A stretch of 64,000 nucleotides of DNA, from positions 8,192,001-8,256,000 of the forward strand of contig NC_058339.1 in NCBI RefSeq assembly GCF_905475395.1, written 5' to 3'. The position numbers and the translations under genes were made by a program. Below the pieces are notes generated by a model, which was given only the letters and a program-made list of their open reading frames with translations, was not told the DNA's origin and did no database searches. Numbering within the stretch: position 1 is the stretch's first letter; each line of letters starts with the position of its first letter. The stretch is from Chrysoperla carnea. Its lineage: Eukaryota > Arthropoda > Insecta > Neuroptera > Chrysopidae. This document shows, piece after piece, positions 11,415 to 20,584 of this stretch.

Positions 11415-11650
11415 TGTGTTATAAGTTGGAAAGGTAATTTAATGAAGAGTGTTCTTAGGTATGCTTAGCTATCAAGTGCGAGTTTAAGATTCGGTACCCG
11501 AAACAACTTAAAACGAGGCTATATGGTCTTAAAAATCAGTTAGGTTTGAAGAAGGCTATAAAGAAAAAGAAAATTTAATAGAGAGTTTTGTTAGGTGTGT
11601 TTCAAATGAGAGTTTAGGATTCCGAACCAGAAATATTTCTTAGGGGGGCT
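11415..11650 (-). repeat. Two fragments of family M2, in tandem
   Basis: On the minus strand, 11415-11510 matches the distal part of M2 (a GGGTACGGAATC...CTCGCACTTGA...GAACACTC...TTAAATTACCTTTC order). A second, more diverged version lies at about 11565-11650. Compare 16988-17080 and 29041-29130. Confidence 0.5.
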
Positions 11651-11699
11651 ATCATATTTTTAAATTATGTAAATTTCACTTATTTTCTTAATTTTTTCG

Positions 11700-12803
11700 G
11701 ACCAGTATCAATAAAAAGCTTAAAGCCAGAAAGATTTGAATGGTGAAGTTGAAATAATAAATGATTCATATCAGTGAGTTGCAGCAGTGAGTTGATTTAG
11801 TATAGAAATATAATTATATATGCTAAATATTAAATTTTATATGAAATATTGAATGAAAACTGCATTTAATTGAATACAGCATTTGCATTTCAATTTTAAT
11901 ATAAGTTATAAAGTGTTTACAAAATACCAAACGTTTACATTCACCAATATTTATCAAGTATAAAGAATTCGTCAAGTGACAAGTAGGTAGATAGCTGTGT
12001 TTTTATGCTTTTATTGTAAAAATGTACGTACATTTTAATAATCATAATAAAACAACACAAAAATATTTTCAAATATATTCAAAATATTTTTAAAACAATC
12101 ATCACATTCAATTTGTTTACACCAAATAAATATGTAAATAAACATTTCAAATATCATCATCATGTTACAAATAGTACTCTCAGCAAACATATAAAATATA
12201 CAGAGTGGTACACCATCTCGAAGAATAGCTTAAAGTTTCGATTTACTTCTAGTTACAGCCGTGCGAAGAATGCGAGTGAATCGCATACACATAATATTTT
12301 ACATTTGTATTTATTATGTTATATTATGGTCATTTCCTTGAACATCGGTTAGTTGAACGAGTTTAAGCTTGAATGTGTATTTTGTTATTTTAGTGATAAC
12401 TTAGTTCGAATCCAGCAGCAGTCACAAATTAAAGCTCTATTTGATTTTTTTTATCTATTTCATTTTTCTTATCTTGAACTTTTCTTATTGTATTGTTTGA
12501 TTACTCTATATTGTTTTAATTAGGGGTTGGTTGGGTTGAGTTTGCCTATTATAGAGGAGTTGACGTGATTCTGAAATTTTAAGCCCTTGCGTTAGCCCTT
12601 GCACTCAAAAATGGGACACTATTATAGGAAAAAGAGATATTATCGTAAATTATATTTTAAATTCCAATTAGAATTTAAATCTCTGTTTTCCGTAAAAGTG
12701 CCCCATTTTTAAACGCAAGGATTAAAAACTTCAGAATCGAACTAACTCCTCGAATGTCTTCTATTGCTCTTGACAACTTTTGACTAAAGTATTTTTCTGT
12801 AGC
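11700..12803. other. AT-rich DNA, no gene recognised
   Basis: No supported gene. The frame at 12113-12352 has no recognisable motif. At about 12560-12740 there is an imperfect inverted pair (GCCCTTGC...AAAAATGGGACAC versus GTGCCCCATTTTTAAACGCAAGG), a small foldback of about 180 bp. Confidence 0.5.
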
Positions 12804-13044
12804 TAGGGGACATCCATAAATTACGTAACACATTTTGAAGATTTTTTAGACTCCCGCCCCCTGGTATGTAACAGATCGTAACAAATTACCAGACCCCCCC
12901 TACCCCTAAAGGATTTGTTACGTAACATAATCATTTTGTCTCAACAGAAAAAGTTCTTGAATTATTTAAATTTAAATTTATTGCACAAAACAATTGCTAC
13001 ATATTTAGTTTATTAATTAAAGAAGTAATATGAAAAATTAACGT

Positions 13045-13221
13045 TCATTTTTTTTGAGCAAAATCATCTTCCCAACTGGGTTTGAACCAGTCGGTTATCG
13101 AGTCAATTACAGGAATTTTTGAATTATCTAATTCAAAAAGTGGTGTCGTTTCTTTGTCGTCTTCCTCTATATCATCAACATCTATCCATTCCACGTCATC
13201 AAATTCATTATTATTAATCAT
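13045..13221 (-). CDS. Acidic 58-codon ORF inside the TIR transposon
   Basis: This frame starts at the methionine of MINNNEFDDVEW and ends in WEDDFAQKK. It is strongly acidic (DDVEWIDVDDIEEDD), with aromatic residues spaced through the C-terminal half. It lies just downstream of the 66-codon frame at 13231-13431 on the same strand. A TTCTTTTAG that resembles a 3' splice site ends at the junction, so the two may be exons of one transposon gene. I do not recognise the family. It is too short for a complete transposase. Confidence 0.35.
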   Translation of the reverse strand: MINNNEFDDVEWIDVDDIEEDDKETTPLFELDNSKIPVIDSITDWFKPSWEDDFAQKK

Positions 13222-13230
13222 ACATAGAAC

Positions 13231-13431
13231 CTAAAAGAATACAAAATAAAGTATTGTTAGTCTAGTGTTTTCTGTTTGTTTGTTTTTCATTTCATCTTTA
13301 TTTTTAATTTTTTTAAAGTCATTCCAAATTTTATTTGTTTCAAGTTGTGCTTGCTGCGAAGAAATTGTAGGATGAGCTTTTTTATAAGCTCTGAATAAAT
13401 CTTGATAAAGAATCCCGATATTTGGTGTCAT
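13231..13431 (-). CDS. 66-codon ORF inside the TIR transposon, likely 5' exon
   Basis: It begins MTPNIGILYQDLFRAYKKAH and continues with a helical, lysine-rich pattern (QQAQLETNKIWNDFKKIK) reminiscent of small DNA-binding helical domains. The last residues (LYFVFF) look like translated intron. A TTCTTTTAG lies immediately downstream, but I found no convincing GT donor at a sensible distance. It belongs to the transposon at 12806-14356. It may be a transposon-encoded accessory protein or the broken N-terminus of a transposase. Confidence 0.4.
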   Translation of the reverse strand: MTPNIGILYQDLFRAYKKAHPTISSQQAQLETNKIWNDFKKIKNKDEMKNKQTENTRLTILYFVFF

Positions 13432-13726
13432 TTTTTATAAAGCAAATTAAAGTCAAATGTTGAATTATTAAGTCCAGTTGTTGATGAACATTTTTGCGTA
13501 TCTCTATACCAAGGAAAAACAAATGACTTCGCGCGTATATATAGCAGCAGTGCGGTATCATGCCAATAGCGGCGCTTCTGTACATGGCGCGAATATTTGA
13601 ATTATATCTCAATAATTAAATATAATTATAAAAGTATGATTAGAAATTTTTTTTTCATTTTTTAATCCAAGCAATATAATTAAATTTTTGTTACGTAACA
13701 TATGTTAGATTGACACCCCCCCTTAA

Positions 13727-14281
13727 GGTAGTACCTACACGAAAGTGATATTCCAAGAATTTCTCAAAACTCAGAATATAAAATATTTAATTCATAATAC
13801 ACTTGCTGTTAAAATTAGAAGATGATTTACCATGCCATACATGAGATATTAGCAATTAAAAGTGACGCAATTTGTACGTGTACATGGGAGAAGTGTATAA
13901 AAATACACAAATTTACAAATATTATATTTATTTACCAATGAATGACGTCCACCATCTCTATGAAAAACTAATATAATGTAGAATACTATATTTAGAAAAT
14001 ATATAAATAAAAATAAAAATTATTTACCATATAGTTTCGATAAAAAACTTAAATAAATAACTCGTTTTAGCGATGATTTTTGTGGAAAAGATATGAAGAC
14101 TAATGTTAAAGGCATATGTCATAGTGTGTGTATGTCATATGTATACTAGAAACAGTAGTGAGGAACTACAGTCTTTTGAAAATAATATATGGTATATGTA
14201 TAATAGTCATAGCACAGTTAATGCACTGAATGATAGTATTAGTCCAAAACTTTTTGACTGGACGGTCGCGGAGGAACTACC
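13727..14281. mobile_element. Nested TTAA-flanked element (piggyBac-like MITE)
   Basis: TTAA at 13723-13726 and 14282-14285 flanks an element whose ends are GGTAGTACC at left and, read inward from the right, GGTAGTTCC. It sits inside the 12806-14356 transposon. TTAA target duplications are characteristic of piggyBac. The short, imperfect TIR and lack of coding capacity make this a candidate non-autonomous member. Confidence 0.5.
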
Positions 14282-14359
14282 TTAACGTAACAATGCATAA
14301 CAAATTGAAATAACCCCCCCCCTTAAAATGTGTTACGTAATTTATGGATGTTCCCCTAG

Positions 14360-15855
14360 TGTGAAATGATGTTTTAATAAATAAGATTAGTTTTGTTTAT
14401 GTGTATCAACTTTCTTAATTAAAGTGTGATTCTTTCCCTTACTTTTTAGGATTTAAATCGACTATTAAAGCAACTAGGTCCCATTTGATGTCATGATGTT
14501 CCCACTCAAATTTTGAAACTTGTATTTAAGTTATTTTTTGATTGGTTAACTACAAAATGAGCTATTATCTATAATAGATTAAATATTTTTTAGGCTGGAA
14601 AAAAAAAAATTAACAATGGGTTTGTTTGAAATGCTTGTATCTCAGAGAGAATCCATGAGATCCAAATTTCATTTTAAACCATCAGTAAAATAAATAGATG
14701 GGACATCCAATACTATTAAGCACTATTACCATTTTGTCCACCGTAGGTACATTCTGTCAGTCAGTATAATTTGACAACACAAAAACAATGTCATTAAAAA
14801 AATTTATTAACATGAACATACAAGTTATGAATGCGTAAATGACGTGTAAATTTGTCACAAACCAAAACAAACAGATTCTATTCATTTTTTTTTTTTTTTG
14901 GAAAAATTCGTACACGTGTTTATTAGCAATAATTTTTGACCATTGAATTAATAAAGTTGTCTATTTTTGAGATATTTATGTATTTTTTTAAATATAAAAT
15001 AAATTTCGTGCAAAAGTAGCAAATTGTCTTTTAAATTCACGTAAATGTATTTTTTACTTTTTTTTGGAATTATTTTAGGTGAAATATTTTAAAAATTGGA
15101 CTTAATTTCACCGCAATGAATGGCTGAAGATGACAAAAAAATCTATTAAATAGAATATTCAACCTACAATAATAATTTCACTAAACAAAAACTTGCAGAA
15201 AACTTTTTTACATTTACCAAGAATGATTCATTTTTTACGTTTCTAATTCTGAAGTTATGAATCAGTTTTATACCTTAAGTTTTCTCAAAAATGGTACCAG
15301 AAATATATCTGAAATTGTCGTTTTTCTTTTAAAGGAATGTAGATTGACTAAAACTAATTTTGGTTATTCCATATTTTCCCAAAAACAGGATTGTTTTTCC
15401 CGCAAATCTCAAAAGTTTTGTTTATTACCTTTTATCTGTCCTTCCGAATTTCATATGCAAGCAGTGATCTGTTCAAATCTGATCTAAATTTTGTTTGAAA
15501 TCGATTAAGTAATTTCTAAAATCAAAAATTGACTGATTTATAAGAGAAACAATTATTTATAATATGGAAATTTGTAAACATTAATAATTGTCTTCTGGCC
15601 TTATGTCATCAGACACAGACAAATCAGAACTAAATGATTGGTCAGTGACATCTTTTATAGTCTAGGCCACCAATTTGAAAGTATAAATTATTATAATGTC
15701 TTTATATTAAAGGCCAAATATAATTTCGAAATATTTTCATTTGTTTCTGATTTCGAATATTAAAATTTTGAAATTAAAATCTACTATGCTTCCTGCCAAT
15801 ATCAATGAAACCTTTTTTTCGATGGATTGCCTATTAGTTCATAACAATAAACATC
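14360..15855. other. AT-rich DNA, no gene recognised
   Basis: No repeat boundary or supported ORF. The frame at 15257-15487 shows no motif. Confidence 0.5.
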
Positions 15856-15858
15856 GAT

Positions 15859-16182
15859 ATACAAAATGTTCGATTTACATTTAGGCATATAAATATCACG
15901 AGTTTGACGGAGTATATGCGTTAAGCAATGCATCTAAGTAAGAGATATTATAGGTGTTATATGAAATTGCAAAAGTGACTTGTATCGTGGCTTATCTGTT
16001 GTAGTTCATCTATTTAACTAAGAAACTCCCACTCTCCAAGCTTTTAACATCTATCTCAACGCATATCGAAGCTTTAATACATATATATAATACCTCTTAC
16101 TTAGATGCATTGCTTAATGCATGTATTCTGTCATACTCGTGATATTTATTTGCCTAGATGTCAATCGAACATTCTGTATATA
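15859..16182. mobile_element. Long-TIR MITE (family T), copy 1
   Basis: Terminal inverted repeats of about 95 bp: ATGTTCGATTTACATTTAGG ... TAAATATCACGAG ... AAGCAATGCATCTAAGTAAG ... TATTAT at left and the complement at right, with a few mismatches. The central unique part is about 130 bp (includes GACTTGTATCGTGGCTTATC). A second copy lies at 61979-62302. The frame at 16105-16317 runs out of the right TIR and is not a gene. Confidence 0.85.
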
Positions 16183-16184
16183 TT

Positions 16185-16535
16185 GTTATTGTTATTATTA
16201 TTATTATTATTTCTTCTAATCTCATGTGTACCTATTCATAAACACTCAATAAATAATAATAATCATTCATTTATTCAATTAGGTCAAGGCTATCATCATA
16301 CAATACAGCTTATTTAGTTTAGTTTTTGACATTTAACATTGAATTCTTTCTAGGATAAAGATCAAATCAAATTGTTATGTTGATCAGCTAAATGTAAACT
16401 CAACATATATACCTACTTTATTTGATAATTTTATAAAATGTTTTGAATGGAAATTATTTAATAGGTTATGGTGTACTTAATAAATTATTCTATCGGTACT
16501 TATTTATATAACTATTATGTTGACATGTGAAATTT
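16185..16535. other. AT-rich DNA, no gene recognised
   Basis: Starts with a TTA-rich microsatellite (about 16190-16210). No other recognisable feature. Confidence 0.5.
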
Positions 16536-16540
16536 ACAAA

Positions 16541-17197
16541 ATTTAAAAAACCCCCGACAAATGCGATTTATTCCTTGTAATACGATTTTTAGAAACTTGA
16601 GCTATAAAATGTTCTCAATCAAGTCGGTTCAACCATTTAGAGGCTACGATGCTACTGAGAAGCACATAGACGTACAGATAAACACTTTAAATTTATAACA
16701 CTCCTTTTTAAATCATTATCAAAGTGATGGTCAACGACGTCAGTTGAGATGAAAAGGATACTTAGAAAGCTATCATTTCTTGGGACAAATTTTTTAATTG
16801 AAATTGAAATATTTGAGTTGACTTTGTTCTTTTGCATTTTTGTTTTGAATTACCTAAATATTTTACCATTTCACTTTTCGAAATGAATTGAGCCAGGTTT
16901 ATTTGACCATTCATTTCTATAGTAATTATTTATATGTTAAAATTATATGCCATGCCTTTTTCAAACTAGATCGATTTTGAAAATCGTCGCCAATTTTTTA
17001 GATTTTTCGGGTACGAAACACATATCACGCACTTGAAGTTAGAATAGTTAAGAACTCTCTCCGTAAAATTACCTTTCAAATGAAACCAAAAAAATTGAAA
17101 TCGGTTCATCCGTTGCGGAGCTACGATGCCACAGACAGACAAACACACATAGCGGTCAAACTTATAACACCCCCTTTTTTTAGTTCGGGGTTTAAAA
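16541..17197 (+). mobile_element. Family M2 MITE, longest copy
   Basis: The left end is TTTAAAAAACCCCCGACAAA. The right end is TTCGGGGTTTAAAA, its approximate complement, giving a short TIR. Recognisable blocks are AGGCTACGATGCTACTGAGA, AAATTTATAACACTCC and GAATTGAGCCAGGTTTAT, then a distal part with GGGTACGAAAC and GCGGAGCTACGATGCCAC. The two ACGATGC(T/C)AC blocks and the two TTATAACAC blocks suggest the element is a duplicated or composite unit. Other copies: 28590-29130 and 37700-38110. No coding capacity. Confidence 0.7.
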
Positions 17198-17470
17198 ATA
17201 AAATATATCAAGATACCATTTCAAAAGATCCACGTATGGGACTTGACAAATTATTTTCATTTGTATCCGTCACATCGTCATCTGTCTGCGTTTATTCGTA
17301 TGTCTGAGCCATATATGCCCCGTTTGACCTTATAAAATTTAAAATAACATTGTACCCGAAAACAAAAAAAAGAATCTTTTATGTCAATAACATCTCAAGT
17401 GCGTCGTAAATTATTATCCCAAAATTCTTACATATAAAAAATTGTATTACCATAAATTTATAATAAATCC
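17198..17470. other. AT-rich DNA flanking the LTR element
   Basis: No gene recognised. Confidence 0.5.
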
Positions 17471-17475
17471 AAAAC

Positions 17476-19089
17476 TGAACCGTTCAATTCGGTTCACAGT
17501 ATTTTGATTGTAGGTTTGGCTGATAGTAATTAAAAATCTTTTAAATTAGAGTAGTAAACGCGATCAAAAACATTGGGACAGAAAAAGGTAACAATCATTA
17601 AAACACACGAACACGAAAAGAAATATTTACAAAAGAAAATACAAAAAAAAATAGAAATAAATAAATGAATAAAAAACCCTATCTAAATCTAAACACACAC
17701 ACAAAAAAAAAATAAAATTAGTCAATTAAAAAAGTCGAATTAAAATCACGTTAGCGTGTGAACGGACGTTAGTACACACTAACGTGTGAATGACCACCAC
17801 GCGCAACAATTATTAAAAGTTAACAAACAATAACAACGTAGTTCGGCGCATGAATACAGAACGAAGCTAAAAAGCTCAGACAATTTAAAGATGAGCTCGC
17901 TTAATAAAATCACCGTTGAATGGTACACATCAAGGATCAGTTATAAAATTTATTAAAAATTAATAATTCTACACGTCCGTGCCCGCAACGCGAGCACGTT
18001 TTGAAGATTACATCGGACAATTGATGGATTGGGTCATTTAATCTGGAATAAAGATAATTGGTTTAACTTCAAAGAAGTGGACTTACTTGAACGATTTATT
18101 AATCATTCCTGGACATTCATCAACGGCTGGTGTTGTTTGTTTGGAGGTGTACGCTCGGTATTCTGTGGTGGTTTTGCCTAGATTTTCAAGGTACGTTGCT
18201 TTACTGTAATTATCTTTCTTCTGTCCCAATTTGTAACGATGTAATTGGAGATTTACCTACAAAAAAGGTCAAAACGTTTAGTATACGTAGTTTAACAATA
18301 CGCAATTGGACAGTTCCGATTCGATTTTAATTAAATATTTAAATTTGGTGTTGAACGTGATCAATACCGCGTTTTGGAAGTGTAGCTGACCACGAGTGCA
18401 GACAGCCCTTGATGGGTGTCTTTAGTCTTTCGATTCGGAGTTATACTTTGCCGGTACGTAAGCTTCATCGGATTCTGCTCTGTGTAATATTGAATAAATT
18501 GAGTCACGGGTCAGAGCCAGAAGATGGATACTTGATTCACTAAACAGAAGAATTTAACGCAAAATCGGAACTGTTCAATTCAGTTCAAGTCAATGTAGCA
18601 TCACACATTTGATAATAAAAAAAAATAAAATAAAATAAAAAAAAAAACTTAATTAATTTAACAAAACCTTACCTTGAGGGGGTTATGTAAATGTGTGCAT
18701 TTGTCTTTGAGAATTGTAATTTCATATGATTTTCTTTGTAATTCATTTAATGATTTTTTGTTTGTCTTGCAAGACATATTGTAAATTCTAAAAACAAAGA
18801 ATATTTTATATTTTAATTAATAAATTAACTTAAGTGCAGAAATTAAACTCACATGCGTTCTTTTGTTGATGTCAAATATTCTGACATTTGATTGATAGAC
18901 CATAGAGTTGTAGTCGCTTCACAGACTACTACTCCATCCTAGACCGTTCCTTTGTCCACTTTAATATTTTTTTCAGATTCGATCACACTTACTAAGATCG
19001 CGGATAAAAAACGCTTCCACTTTGTCAACATGCCACAGTTGGTAATTTAATAGAGGATTTTAATATAAAGTTTTCTTATAAATGCCAAA
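17476..19089 (+). repeat. 5' LTR
   Basis: 1614 bp, unusually long for a gypsy element. Begins TGAACCGTTCAATTCGGTTC, itself a small inverted repeat, and ends about GCCAAA. Each base has its match 6364 bp downstream in the 3' LTR. It should carry the promoter, and an AATAAA is at 18493-18498. The exact boundary is uncertain by one or two bases because of A runs. The 66-codon frame at 18130-18330 is repeated in both LTRs and has no motif. Confidence 0.9.
17747..17786. repeat. Inverted repeat in the LTR
   Basis: CACGTTAGCGTGT and, 14 bp later, ACACACTAACGTG form a stem with one mismatch. It is the most GC-rich part of an AT-rich stretch and recurs at 24111-24150 in the 3' LTR. A protein-binding palindrome is plausible but unproven. 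Confidence 0.6.
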
Positions 19090-19091
19090 GT

Positions 19092-19099
19092 TGGTAGCA
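19092..19099 (+). other. Primer binding site, initiator tRNA-Met type
   Basis: TGGTAGCA lies two bases after the LTR end. It is complementary to the TGCTACCA 3' end known for eukaryotic initiator tRNA-Met. Beyond eight bases the match ends. Confidence 0.6.
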
Positions 19100-19132
19100 T
19101 ATAGCGTAGGGTAGTTGATCGAGTCTGGATTA

Positions 19133-19133
19133 G

Positions 19134-19162
<29 letters not shown>
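19133..19162. repeat. Poly(A) tract in the gag leader
   Basis: A run of about 30 A between PBS and gag. Likely length-variable. Confidence 0.85.
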
Positions 19163-19166
<4 letters not shown>

Positions 19167-19255
19167 TATTGGCTCATAATTTAAAATTAAATTTTGCAAA
19201 AAAAAATACATACTACTAATTTTTTTTTCTTTGTTCGTACGAGCGTAACGTCTAG

Positions 19256-20584
19256 GTGAACTGCCAGAGGATGCCGACTACACGGTCCAACAAACACACG
19301 ACATCATCAGCAGATGTTCCAATGGTTGTGACAACAATCGTCGTCAACACAACAGCTACAACAAATAACACTGCTGGATTGGGTACCATTGTTGACGCAA
19401 CTTCACCAAGTTACGCTACTCCGCCAGATATTCCAGGTGCTCATGGTATTACGACAATAGCACCATCAGTGTCGAAAGCCAATTCCACCCGACCCACGAC
19501 AGTATTGGCTGGAAATGTACCACAAACAACTATTGGTACGAGTCCTGGAAACGTACCGATATTGAATCCGGCGCCTGGTATGGTTCCACCTGCGTCGTCT
19601 GCACAACTGCAGCAGTATTTTGGTTATGGATTGGGGAGTGTTCCACAGTACGGACAAGCTCTTCCAACGTATCCATATCATGTGAATCATGCGCCAACTA
19701 CGCAATCGAATACAACTCCATCACTTCATCCTGTTCTTGCGCCACCAGCACATGCAGGTCCGACTGGGCAACCTGCGACAACAACAGCAGTAGGAGAGGA
19801 GGACGCCACACCATCAAGAGTCATCCAGTTTATGCGTTCCCAAACACGACTCAACGCATCACACGAGCATGATATTCACGAGGTAAATCTCCAATTAAAA
19901 TATTTATGTGAATCCATAAGTAAGATATCATGTAGCCAATCCTGCAATCAAAATGCGAATAAGTCGTTAATAAATTTAGCACATAGTAATTTAGGAGATA
20001 ATATGTATAAAATTAAGTATCAGGCAAACATAGATACGTACTTCAAAGACTTCCCTCGGTGTGACGGCTCCAGCAAACCGAACATAATAAAATTCCTGGA
20101 GGAAATCCAAAAGCTCGCAGAGCTACACGTCCTGGAGGAGAAACCTCTTCTAACACATCTCCTCCAGTTTTGTGACGGAAATTTTCAAAGATGGTGGGCT
20201 ACAAATATCCAATCTTATGCCACCTGGGACTCTCTTCGCTTCAGGATATTAGATGTATTTTTTGCGCCGGCCGAAAGGTCCCTGCTCACATCAGAACACT
20301 TGTATAGATGGCAACGTCCAGAGGAATTATTCACGGCGTTCATTGATGATATTAAACTCAAATCTAAAATCATTGGAGCCAACCTTAGTGAGCAGGAGAT
20401 CATTACAATTCTTTGGGCTCGCATGAATAGGGCGACATATGATATCTGCAAATTTAGGATGGTACCGGATTCATTTGAAATACTTGACCTAGTAGCTCAA
20501 GAGGTGCGTCAAATAACGGATAGACAAGTAATGTACGCACAAATGGAGCAGAACTCCAGTAGGTCTAAACCTACAAAAAACTAG
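19256..20584 (+). CDS. gag: Gag polyprotein of the gypsy element
   Basis: 442 codons. A second methionine (MPTTRSN) at 19271 is an equally likely start. Residues 1-190 are low-complexity Thr/Pro/Ala-rich. Residues 255-430 form the capsid-like part, with the retrotransposon-gag pattern: YFKDFPRCDGSS, FLEEIQKLAEL, DGNFQRWWATN, a W-x(2)-LRFRILDVFF helix and LTSEHLYRWQRPEELFTAFI. Gag assembles the cytoplasmic particle that packages element RNA. No CCHC zinc knuckle is visible, unlike many gypsy Gags, so RNA binding may rely on basic residues. The stop codon directly follows a slippery heptamer, so a fraction of translation should continue into pol. Confidence 0.92.
   Translation: MNCQRMPTTRSNKHTTSSADVPMVVTTIVVNTTATTNNTAGLGTIVDATSPSYATPPDIPGAHGITTIAPSVSKANSTRPTTVLAGNVPQTTIGTSPGNVPILNPAPGMVPPASSAQLQQYFGYGLGSVPQYGQALPTYPYHVNHAPTTQSNTTPSLHPVLAPPAHAGPTGQPATTTAVGEEDATPSRVIQFMRSQTRLNASHEHDIHEVNLQLKYLCESISKISCSQSCNQNANKSLINLAHSNLGDNMYKIKYQANIDTYFKDFPRCDGSSKPNIIKFLEEIQKLAELHVLEEKPLLTHLLQFCDGNFQRWWATNIQSYATWDSLRFRILDVFFAPAERSLLTSEHLYRWQRPEELFTAFIDDIKLKSKIIGANLSEQEIITILWARMNRATYDICKFRMVPDSFEILDLVAQEVRQITDRQVMYAQMEQNSSRSKPTKN

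Larger units (their letters stand above)
12806..14356. mobile_element. TIR DNA transposon, TA duplication, decayed
   Basis: The ends are 31-32 bp terminal inverted repeats: GGGGACATCCATAAATTACG at left, GGGGAACATCCATAAATTAC read inward from the right, then TAACACATTTT in both. They differ by one base insertion. A TA flanks each side (12804-12805 and 14357-14358). Subterminal GTTACGTAACAT motifs recur at about 12917 and 13690. This type of end (GGGG-x-CATCCATAAATTACGTAAC) is common in insects. I cannot assign a superfamily with confidence; ISL2EU/Harbinger-like is one candidate. The interior holds two short minus-strand frames and a nested TTAA-flanked insertion. Confidence 0.8.

Noticed and set aside
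18130-18330. 66-codon ORF in the LTR (also 24494-24694)
   Set aside because: Identical in both LTRs because the LTRs are copies; no motif; probably chance.
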